NCBI GenBank assembly: GCA_029558315.1
Contig: JAKQFQ010000472.1
Location: 1 to 64,000 of the forward strand
Source: Bacillota bacterium
Lineage (GTDB): Bacteria > Bacillota > Clostridia > Lachnospirales > Lachnospiraceae
Reading direction: 5' to 3'
Length of the DNA stretch: 64,000 nucleotides
Numbering within the stretch: position 1 is the first letter of the stretch; each line of letters begins with the position of its first letter. Below are positions 52,764 to 61,292 of the stretch, piece by piece. A program made the position numbers and the translations under genes. The notes under the pieces were generated by a model that did no database searches, was not told the origin of the DNA, and saw nothing but the letters and a program-made list of their open reading frames with translations.

Positions 52764-54492
52764 GTCTTGTAAAGAAAAAATTTTATCTGAAGACTATCTG
52801 GATTTGATAGAGGAATCACTTATTAGAGATGACGAGAATGTACGCTATAACAACTATTGTGAACAGAAATTGACAAACAATGTAAGCTTATTTTATGTAA
52901 GTCGTGAAGAAATTCGTGATCAGTTTCCAACAGCAGAAATGTATTCCAGACTTCCAAAATGTTATGGGTTAACAGGAGGAGGCTTGGAAACAAGTCAACC
53001 AGCTACGCAGTTTAATCCGCTTCCGCTAAGCAATTCCGGTATTTTTGCGGTACAGAATCCACCACTTCGATTGACTGGAACCGGTACAATTTATGCAATA
53101 ATTGACACTGGCATAGACTATCAAAGTCCACTGTTTCGCAATCCGGATGGTACTACCAGAATCCTCGCTATTTGGGACCAAACGAATCAGAACGGTTCTC
53201 CTCCTTCCCACTTTTTTTATGGTACTGAATATACCGATTTACAGATTAACGACTCTTTTTTGTATGATAATCAACTAGATTATGTTAACACGATTGATAA
53301 AATTGGTCATGGGACAAAACTGTCTGCTGTTGCTGTTGGGAACGGATTAAAGGACAATATTATGTTTACCAGTCCGGCACCTGATGCCAATCTTGTTGTT
53401 GTAAAGCTCAAACAGGCCAAAAATTACTTTAGAGATCTGTATTTAATCCCGCAGCAGGTGCCATGCTACGAAGAAAGCGATATTATGACTGCGCTGTTGT
53501 ATGTCAGAAGTTTTGTCCGAACTGGAATAAGGCCGGTGGTAGTGTTTATGGGATTGGGGAGTAGCTTTGGTAATCATGAAGGAACTGCTTCACTGGGGAA
53601 CTTTATTGCTGAGATCAGTGCAATCAGAAACTTTGCTATGGTATGCGGAGCAGGAAATGAGGGGAACACGGGACATCATTATGAAGGTACTAATCTAATT
53701 GGAAATGGAGACGCTCAGAATGTAGAGATTAATGTTTCGGAAGGAAATGATGGATTTTTCATGGAGTTTTGGGCACAGGCACCGGCAGTCTATGATCTCG
53801 TGATTCGTTCACCAGCCGGGGAAAGCACCGGGATTATAAATGACAGGAATGGCAGAAATGCAATATATAGTTTTGTATATGGAGAAAGTCAACTAATGGT
53901 TAACTATGTACTTTCGGACGAATATTCTGGATGGCAATCAGCATATCTTAGGTTCTATCGTCCCATTGAAGGGTTGTGGAACATTAGTGTCATTCCTACT
54001 GACACAAGTGTCATAACAAGATTCCATTTATGGCTCCCTATACAAAATTTCCTGAATAGTCAGGTTTCGTTTGTGCGTCCATCACCTTATGTAACACTGA
54101 CACCTCCGTCAGCTATTCGTGGATTAATCACAGTCTCTGGGTATGATAGTTATAGTGGCAGCTTCTATATTGCTTCCTCCAGAGGATATACAACAGAAGG
54201 AAGAGTAAAGCCGGATTTTGCTGCACCGGCAGTGGAAGTATCTACACCAGGAGGAAGTGAGAACGGTACTGAATTATCTGGAACAATTGTCGCAGGTGCA
54301 ATTGCGCAAATGCTTCAATGGGCAGTTACAGACGGAAATGATCCCATGATAGACAGCAACGAAATCAAGAATTACATTATTCGCGGTTGTAATCGTGATC
54401 CGGGAATCACATATCCTAATCGAGAGTTTGGCTATGGAACATTTGACCTTGCAAGGGTATTTCAGAGAATTGCCGGAATTAGTATTATGTAA
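52762..54492 (+). CDS. Peptidase S8 (subtilisin) family, Csp-like; predicted catalytically impaired
   Basis: AIIDTGIDY (Asp) and IGHGTKL (His) present; the catalytic Ser position reads NGTELSGTIVAGA. TTG start without clear RBS. Confidence 0.8.
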   Translation: MSCKEKILSEDYLDLIEESLIRDDENVRYNNYCEQKLTNNVSLFYVSREEIRDQFPTAEMYSRLPKCYGLTGGGLETSQPATQFNPLPLSNSGIFAVQNPPLRLTGTGTIYAIIDTGIDYQSPLFRNPDGTTRILAIWDQTNQNGSPPSHFFYGTEYTDLQINDSFLYDNQLDYVNTIDKIGHGTKLSAVAVGNGLKDNIMFTSPAPDANLVVVKLKQAKNYFRDLYLIPQQVPCYEESDIMTALLYVRSFVRTGIRPVVVFMGLGSSFGNHEGTASLGNFIAEISAIRNFAMVCGAGNEGNTGHHYEGTNLIGNGDAQNVEINVSEGNDGFFMEFWAQAPAVYDLVIRSPAGESTGIINDRNGRNAIYSFVYGESQLMVNYVLSDEYSGWQSAYLRFYRPIEGLWNISVIPTDTSVITRFHLWLPIQNFLNSQVSFVRPSPYVTLTPPSAIRGLITVSGYDSYSGSFYIASSRGYTTEGRVKPDFAAPAVEVSTPGGSENGTELSGTIVAGAIAQMLQWAVTDGNDPMIDSNEIKNYIIRGCNRDPGITYPNREFGYGTFDLARVFQRIAGISIM

Positions 54493-55013
54493 ATTAAATT
54501 GCAAAAGGTTATATTATGTAAACCTCTAACTTAGATTAGACAATGCATTTTATGTTAACCAATTTAATTGACATAAGATTGCATTTTTTGAGTATTTGAG
54601 ATATTATGTTAATGAATAGAATAATAGGCTTAGAATCAGAGCAGCTTTTACGAACAAAATCAAGAATTGTATCTCTGAATAGTGAAATGGATAGTATTTC
54701 ATTATTTAAACATTATTACACAATATATCGTTTAAATATAAAATAAATATAAACTGCAAGAGATGCAGAAAAGACAAGGAAGAAATTCATGACCTGAAAA
54801 GTCAATTTGAAAAAAAGATGTTTATAACGTATCGTTTACATTTTTCATTATCACAAGTAAATTAGGATAAATACAAAGTCATTTTCCGTAACTTTTAAAG
54901 AGATAGTACCAAATTACCGAATGGGTAACATAAATTGGATACAAAAAAATCCAACAGCGTGCAATTAGTATGACTTAATATAATCAAAACAATTCAATAA
55001 TGATGTAATAAAA

Positions 55014-55041
55014 AAAGAGAAAATCATTTGATTTTCTCTTT
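55014..55041 (-). terminator. Rho-independent terminator of carbamate kinase gene
   Basis: 13-bp inverted repeat AAAGAGAAAATCA-TT-TGATTTTCTCTTT; T-run on the minus strand. Confidence 0.8.
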
Positions 55042-55079
55042 CATTAGTTTATTAGGACAAGTGATCTATCAGACAATCG

Positions 55080-56015
55080 TTATTTGGTAATGAGTGTTCC
55101 GACTTTACCCTTTATTACATCATCTATATTCTTTAGTGAAGTAATAAGAACGCTGCCGGAGGGAACTGATTCTAAATAAGCGATAGCTGCTTCAATCTTA
55201 GGCAACATATTGGTTGCGGCAAATTCATTCTCAGCAATCATCTTTTTGGCACAATCAACCGTCATCTCTGCGATCGGTTGAGCCTGATCTGTATTGAAAC
55301 CGGAATAAACAAAGTCAACACTGGTAAAAATAATCAGCTGGTCAGCCATAAGATCAGCTGCAAGCTTACCGGCAATGCTATCTTTTTCAATAACGGCAGA
55401 GGCACCTTTTAGAATATGGTTCTGCTCGATAACGGGAATTCCACCACCGCCACAGGCAATAACAATTTGTTCGGCATCAGAAAGTGCACGAATGGCATCA
55501 ATCTCAACAATGTTAAGAGGATGTGGTGCAGCAACTACTCTTCGGAATCCTTTTTCAGGTACTTCAGTAACGTAATTGCCCTTTTTGATTTCAATCTCGG
55601 CATCCTCCTTAGACATATAACGTCCAATCACTTTTTGAGGATCATAGAAAGCCTCGTCATAAGGATCAACAGTAACCTGGGTCAAAATGGTACTTACCGG
55701 AGTTGCTATTCCGCGACTTAGTAATTCAGAACGTAAGGCATTCTGAATATCATAACCTATATATCCTTGACTCATTGCAGAACATACGCACATTGGAGCC
55801 GGTGTATAATCGATATAAATACGACGAAGCTCGGTCATGGCTTTGTGAATCATACTGACCTGCGGCCCATTGGAATGTGTAATTGTCAGCTGATAATCAT
55901 TTTCTACAAGTTTGGCCAATGCTTTTGCAGTATCCTGAACTGCATCACGTTGCTCAAGAATTGTATATCCTAAAGCTTCATGGCCAAGAGAAACAACTAC
56001 TTTCTTTTTACTCAT
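55080..56015 (-). CDS. arcC: Carbamate kinase
   Basis: MSKKKVVVSLGHEALGY, HSNGPQVSMIHKA, VIACGGGGIPVI; the listed ORF starts further upstream (56081). Confidence 0.92.
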   Translation of the reverse strand: MSKKKVVVSLGHEALGYTILEQRDAVQDTAKALAKLVENDYQLTITHSNGPQVSMIHKAMTELRRIYIDYTPAPMCVCSAMSQGYIGYDIQNALRSELLSRGIATPVSTILTQVTVDPYDEAFYDPQKVIGRYMSKEDAEIEIKKGNYVTEVPEKGFRRVVAAPHPLNIVEIDAIRALSDAEQIVIACGGGGIPVIEQNHILKGASAVIEKDSIAGKLAADLMADQLIIFTSVDFVYSGFNTDQAQPIAEMTVDCAKKMIAENEFAATNMLPKIEAAIAYLESVPSGSVLITSLKNIDDVIKGKVGTLITK

Positions 56016-56100
56016 ATCTGTACCTGCTTTCCCTTTCTTTGCATGAACAAAGAAATATATTATTGATAATAAGTATATCAAATGAAGGTAGAAAAATCTA

Positions 56101-56129
56101 TAGACATTTCAAAAACACGGTGTTATAGT
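56101..56129 (+). promoter_or_regulatory. Possible promoter for the 56329-62807 gene set
   Basis: TAGACA - 17 nt - TATAGT. Confidence 0.4.
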
Positions 56130-56150
56130 AAATGTATCACAAATAGAACA

Positions 56151-56204
56151 AAAAGCAACACAAAGCAACATAAAGCAACACAAAGCAACACAAAGCAACA
56201 CAAT
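56151..56204 (+). repeat. 10-bp tandem repeat, five units, in leader region
   Basis: (a/c/t)AAAGCAACA x5 followed by caattt. Confidence 0.9.
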
Positions 56205-56233
56205 TTAAAAAGAACAAAAGGAAACTGTTAGAA

Positions 56234-56324
56234 AACCTCCGGACAGAATATTAGAGTCAGAGCCACAGACTGCGCATGGCTCAAGCCTTAGGCACTCTAC
56301 AAAATTAGTCGCAGCATGGAGGTT
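56234..56324 (+). promoter_or_regulatory. Candidate structured 5' leader RNA sequestering the Shine-Dalgarno
   Basis: Stems AACCTCC/GGAGGTT, TAGAGT/ACTCTA, GAGCCA/TGGCTC, GCC-TTA-GGC; possible pseudoknot CTGCG/CGCAG. Confidence 0.45.
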
Positions 56325-56328
56325 AAGT

Positions 56329-58128
56329 ATGAAAATAAGAAAGTGGATTTTTTTTCTGGTAGGAATTCTATTGTTCCTACAGGGTAGAGTGTTACTATGC
56401 CCAATAATAGCTGATGCTTCAGAACTGGTACAATCGCCAGAGACGGTTGAAATTGATTTGCTTCATCAACATTCAGGAGAAAAGTGTTATGAAAGAGTAT
56501 GGGTTCCCTGTGGTGGTCACTGGGGTACCTATTTTGAACCATATGTAATGGCTACAGTTTATTCTTGTTCTAATGCATATAGCAACCAGGTAGTCAATGG
56601 AGTAACGCTATCCTCTATCCATAATAGCTGGGTATGTAATGAGATGCTTGGAATCCATGAAGGAGACTATGCTGCATCATGTATCTGTACAGAGAATCTG
56701 ATGGGACATTTTAGCGTAACACGAAAAGAAACAGATGCAGGGATAGTATTAGAAGCAGTATTACTTGATGCTTCTGCTCAATTAACAGAGTATTCAATCA
56801 CCTGGAATCGTGGAATAACACAGTCAGACGAGAATGCCTCTTGGATTATTGTGCCGGTGAATGGAGTTTATACAGCAACAATAGAATGGTATGATGCCAA
56901 AGAAGAAGCATGGCATCAGGCGGCGATTGACTATACGGAGTTATCTATTCCCATAAATATTCATTATATGGTTAATGAAGTATCTGTTTCAGAGTCAATC
57001 ATACGTTATGGAGATGCGGTAGGCAATGTGTTACCGCCGACACGCAGTGGTTATGATTTTTGCGGATACTATTATAAGGAACAGTTGATTAATAATGCGG
57101 ATGGTTCTGCAGTAAATGGGACATTTGCAGACTGGGAAGAAAGTGAGGTGTACTTAGAATCCGCATGGAAACCAAGACATTACCTGATTTATTATGGAGA
57201 AGATCTTGATGAAGACGGCATGTTAGATGAATCACAGGAAGTCATTTTTGGTGAGGAATATCAATCTATTACATGTCCGGAGAATCGGCAGGGATTTTCT
57301 TTTCAGGGATATTATATTGGAAATGAGCAAATTTTTGATTCTGAAGGTCAACCTACGAATCTTTGGAAGTGGGATTTGGAAGGGGAACTGACATTGGTTG
57401 ATCAATGGGTGCCGATAATCAGTCATACTATAGAGTGTGAAACTCACATAGAAGAATCGCAGGTCGCAGATGTTGTTGCTTCTAGTGTTCCACAAGAGAC
57501 TACAATTAGTGAAGACGCAGTAACAATGGAAATGGAAGATATTAGTGTGAATACCACTGATAACACTACTGTTAGTATAGAAGCTAATGAACAAAATGAT
57601 TACTCAGAAAATCTGCCGGAAACGACAAATGAGACGCAGCAGGATGAAATAGAAGAACCTATTATTATAGAGTCAATACCTCAGAATAACATAAGAGAAG
57701 AGATATCAGCAAATGAGATTCCACTATTGCTGTCACCGGTATCACCGCAGATGAATCAGGAAACATTGGCAGAATCTCATACCTTGCTAAAAAATGTTAT
57801 AAAAGTAACAACGATTACAATTGGTAGTCTTGTTGCAATATGGGGATGCGTATGGGCTTGGCTGTACTTTTTTGCGATGGCCTCAATTTGGTCTTATCAG
57901 ATAAGTGGAAAGCAACTCCTTCTTGGAAAACAACTAATTACTTCGAAGGGACCTGTGTTACAGATTAATATCACGAAAAAAATGCTGCTAAAGTGTGATA
58001 CGAACCAGATTCAGATTACCATTCCCAGGTGGTTTGTAAAAATGCAGAAAAATAAGGAAATTCTAATTCATGTACCGGATAGAACCATTTCCGAACATAT
58101 TAAAGCAATAATGAATATCAAACTGTAG
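56329..58128 (+). CDS. Secreted/surface single-pass membrane protein with Cys-containing N-terminus, InlB_B-like repeats and cytosolic C-terminal tail
   Basis: Signal peptide MKIRKWIFFLVGILLFLQG; GYDFCGYYY..., QGFSFQGYYIG repeat-like segments; TM VTTITIGSLVAIWGCVWAWLYFFAMA followed by about 85 residues. Confidence 0.65.
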   Translation: MKIRKWIFFLVGILLFLQGRVLLCPIIADASELVQSPETVEIDLLHQHSGEKCYERVWVPCGGHWGTYFEPYVMATVYSCSNAYSNQVVNGVTLSSIHNSWVCNEMLGIHEGDYAASCICTENLMGHFSVTRKETDAGIVLEAVLLDASAQLTEYSITWNRGITQSDENASWIIVPVNGVYTATIEWYDAKEEAWHQAAIDYTELSIPINIHYMVNEVSVSESIIRYGDAVGNVLPPTRSGYDFCGYYYKEQLINNADGSAVNGTFADWEESEVYLESAWKPRHYLIYYGEDLDEDGMLDESQEVIFGEEYQSITCPENRQGFSFQGYYIGNEQIFDSEGQPTNLWKWDLEGELTLVDQWVPIISHTIECETHIEESQVADVVASSVPQETTISEDAVTMEMEDISVNTTDNTTVSIEANEQNDYSENLPETTNETQQDEIEEPIIIESIPQNNIREEISANEIPLLLSPVSPQMNQETLAESHTLLKNVIKVTTITIGSLVAIWGCVWAWLYFFAMASIWSYQISGKQLLLGKQLITSKGPVLQINITKKMLLKCDTNQIQITIPRWFVKMQKNKEILIHVPDRTISEHIKAIMNIKL

Positions 58129-58229
58129 CGTATTCAATATTACTCTATAGTATGCGCTTGCACTACCACACCAAACAAGGTAAAATAAGAATATTATTTT
58201 GTAGTGTAAATAGAAGAGGAATAGGCAAT

Positions 58230-59738
58230 ATGGTACACATTTTTTCCGCGTTGGAGCGACAGAAGGAACAGATAGAAGCAGTGTCGGACGGAAAACTGAA
58301 AAGAGGAAATAAGAGTGCGGTTTCAGAATATATTTTGAGCCGTTTGGTATTAGTGTGCGATGAAATACGGGTTACGGATGTTGATGCAATAGGATATCTT
58401 GAAGTATTGTATAACAGAGTACTGGAGGATCCAAGAATCGCATCAACAGAACGTAGCCTATTGGACGTATTAGACAAGATGGAAGAAGATTTGATGTTTG
58501 ACTGTTCCGTTTTTGGAGAGCGGGCGACATTTATCTTGAATTTTTTAGAAGCGGATTTATTACGTAGTGCTGCGGACAAAACAAGAAATGATAATGAAAA
58601 GAGAATACTTGGAAGAATTCAGATAATACGTTCTTTATTCCTGGAGGAAAATAAAAAGGATTATGACGAACATAAGGGTGCCAGTAAACCGGCGCAGATC
58701 AAAGCATATTTAGATGAGCATGTAATCGGTCAAGAGGTGGCTAAAAAGGCAATCAGTTTAGCTGTTTATGGACACGATAAGAGAGTGAAACATCCAGATA
58801 TTAAGTTCGCATCAAATGTTGTCTTACTAATTGGACCGTCCGGGTGCGGAAAAACAGAAATTATGCGAAGAATTCAGGAAATTACAGATTATCCAATGAT
58901 ATTTACTGATGTTTCTTCACTTGGGGCCTCACAATACAGGGGGAGACATAAAGAGGATATTTTAATCTCACTCTGGGAACAGGCGGGACGAAAGAAAGCA
59001 TTAGCTGAAAACGGTATTATTTTTATGGATGAATTTGATAAGCTGCTTCTTCCTGCTATTTCTGAGAAGGGAATCAATATGCATGACGATGTCCAATCTC
59101 AATTACTTACTATGCTGGAAGGCAGCGATGTAGAACTGAAAGTTAATGGACAGAATCTTGTTTTAAACACTTCACATATGCTTTTCATTCTTGCAGGAGC
59201 ATTCCAAGGAATTGAGGAGTATATCCGAAACGATCAAAAACGAAGAAAACAAATTGCAGGCAATATTGGATTTTTATCTCCGCTTGAGAAAGAAATGGAT
59301 TTAGATTTTGTGCGGGAAAACATTAGCCATGAGGTTCTTATGGCTTATGGAATGAAACGCGAATTGGCCGGAAGAATAAGTGCGATTGCAGTTCTTGAAA
59401 GACTACAGAGAAAAGATATGATTCGCATACTGACAGAGCCCAGGGAAAGTATTATTTGCAGATATGAGAAGGAGTTTCAACTATCCTGTGGAGCAGATCT
59501 GGAATTTACAGAGGATGCATTAGAGGCTATTGCTGACCTTGCTTTGAAGGAGCCAATTGGTGCAAGAGCGTTACAGCCGATTGTGCGAAAAGCATTAAGA
59601 GATGCTTTGTTCTGTGCCCCACAGAGGTCTAAAGGCGGTCACGTCATTGTTGATAGAGAAGTGATTTTAGAAGGGAAACTACCCATTTTTGAAGAAGCGG
59701 ATGAACGCACGGGAGAGTGGAATGAAGAAAATCTTTGA
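58230..59738 (+). CDS. Divergent ClpX-like AAA+ ATPase (paralogue 1)
   Basis: AYLDEHVIGQEVAKKAISLAVYGHDKR, GPSGCGKTE, IIFMDEFDK, GNIGFLS, GARALQP; no zinc domain. ATG 58230 after agagga; the listed ORF starts at 58152. Confidence 0.82.
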   Translation: MVHIFSALERQKEQIEAVSDGKLKRGNKSAVSEYILSRLVLVCDEIRVTDVDAIGYLEVLYNRVLEDPRIASTERSLLDVLDKMEEDLMFDCSVFGERATFILNFLEADLLRSAADKTRNDNEKRILGRIQIIRSLFLEENKKDYDEHKGASKPAQIKAYLDEHVIGQEVAKKAISLAVYGHDKRVKHPDIKFASNVVLLIGPSGCGKTEIMRRIQEITDYPMIFTDVSSLGASQYRGRHKEDILISLWEQAGRKKALAENGIIFMDEFDKLLLPAISEKGINMHDDVQSQLLTMLEGSDVELKVNGQNLVLNTSHMLFILAGAFQGIEEYIRNDQKRRKQIAGNIGFLSPLEKEMDLDFVRENISHEVLMAYGMKRELAGRISAIAVLERLQRKDMIRILTEPRESIICRYEKEFQLSCGADLEFTEDALEAIADLALKEPIGARALQPIVRKALRDALFCAPQRSKGGHVIVDREVILEGKLPIFEEADERTGEWNEENL

Positions 59739-61275
59739 TCAATGCACACAACAGGATTTTCCACAGTATTTAAAAGAAAGAATGACCGAATACCAGGCAA
59801 AGAGGAAAAAATTCTCGAATCCAAAAGCTGTTTTTGATTACCTGTCTTTGGTGATTTACTATCTATATGTTGTAAGACCGAAACAAGAACAAACACTTGC
59901 AAGCATTATGAAACTTCTGGGGGCAACCTATCGTGAGCGTGGTTATAAGACCCCGTTCTGGGGCATTGTTCGCAAGGCAGCCAATGATTATCCTAAAGAA
60001 TTGCTTTTTTTTCAGGGACGTCAACTGGAAGACCAAATAACCAATGACGATGTGGAGGAAATGTTTGATTTCCTGGAATATGATATATTGCAGGAAACAG
60101 ATGATACAGAAAAAGAAATGGATCTTGGACAGCTCGGTATATGTCGTGTAAGATATCGTCAGGATCGCTCCAATCATATTCATATGAAGAGGACTGCGAA
60201 AGAAAAGGACAAGGAAACAAATGAAGGTTTTTTGGAGTTGTGCAAAGAATTTATAGATGAGTATTCACCACAAAAGATTAAAGAATATTTGGACGAATAT
60301 GTCATAGGACAGGAAGAAACTAAAAAAACATTAAGTGCAGTCCTGTATAATCATTATCTTCGCATATTGAATCCGCAAGAGAATCTGGTAAAAACAAATG
60401 TACTGATGATTGGTCCGTCAGGCTGCGGGAAAACAGAATTAATTCGTAGAATAATGGACCTTGTTAACGTACCTGTTGTGATTTCTGATTTTAGTGGGGT
60501 AGTTGCCACTCCGTGGAAAGGAAGAAATAAGGAAGAAGCATTACTGAATTTGTACATAAAGGCCGGGAAAGATATGGCACTGGCTGAATGTGGGATTGTG
60601 TTTTGCGATGAGTTCGATAAAATCATACCAACGAAAGATTACTTAAAAAATGGTGATATTAATAATGAACTGCAAGGACAGATGCTTGGAATGATGGAAG
60701 GCACAGTTATGGATATTCCATTTCCCGTAGGGCAGGGCGCTGTAGCTAATCTTTCGATGAATACCAAAAACATACTGTTTATTTGTGCCGGAGCATTTGA
60801 AGGCCTGGATAAGATTGTAGAGAAAGATGTAGCAGATACAACCATGGGATTTGGAAGTGAAGCAAAGCTGCAACAAACGTTTGAGATTACACAGGATAAT
60901 ATTAAGACAGAGCATTTGATGAAATATGGCATGAAGGCAGAACTTGCAGGAAGAATTGGAACCATTACAGTATTACAGGGGCTGGATCGTACTGCAATGA
61001 AACGCGTACTATTAGAACCAAAGGATAGTATCCTTTCAAAATACGAGAACGAATTTCGAGTGAAGGAACAGGTGAAATTAACTTTTCTTCCGGAAGCACT
61101 GGATGTCATTATTGATCGTGTGCTGAACATGAGTATTGGTGCGAGAGGATTAAATTCTGTGATACATGATATTCTTGCTGAAGCCTTATTTGAAGTACCG
61201 ACGATGGAAACGGTACATGAGGTTCTGATCACAAAAGCAGCAGCCGAATTGGAAGAAAAGCCAGAATACAGATAG
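59722..61275 (+). CDS. Divergent ClpX-like AAA+ ATPase (paralogue 2)
   Basis: EYLDEYVIGQEETKKTLSAVLYNHYLR, GPSGCGKTE, IVFCDEFDK, TMGFGSEA, GARGLNS. ATG 59722 after gggagag, overlapping the upstream stop; the listed ORF starts at 59689. Confidence 0.82.
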   Translation: MKKIFDQCTQQDFPQYLKERMTEYQAKRKKFSNPKAVFDYLSLVIYYLYVVRPKQEQTLASIMKLLGATYRERGYKTPFWGIVRKAANDYPKELLFFQGRQLEDQITNDDVEEMFDFLEYDILQETDDTEKEMDLGQLGICRVRYRQDRSNHIHMKRTAKEKDKETNEGFLELCKEFIDEYSPQKIKEYLDEYVIGQEETKKTLSAVLYNHYLRILNPQENLVKTNVLMIGPSGCGKTELIRRIMDLVNVPVVISDFSGVVATPWKGRNKEEALLNLYIKAGKDMALAECGIVFCDEFDKIIPTKDYLKNGDINNELQGQMLGMMEGTVMDIPFPVGQGAVANLSMNTKNILFICAGAFEGLDKIVEKDVADTTMGFGSEAKLQQTFEITQDNIKTEHLMKYGMKAELAGRIGTITVLQGLDRTAMKRVLLEPKDSILSKYENEFRVKEQVKLTFLPEALDVIIDRVLNMSIGARGLNSVIHDILAEALFEVPTMETVHEVLITKAAAELEEKPEYR

Positions 61276-61292
61276 AAGGGTAAGAGAGCATC

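Noticed and set aside
56151-56204. CRISPR array interpretation of the tandem repeats
   Set aside because: Units are 10 bp and contiguous with no spacers and no cas genes nearby.
60639-61232. 197-aa minus-strand ORF
   Set aside because: Antisense shadow of the second ClpX-like paralogue; no independent RBS or domain.
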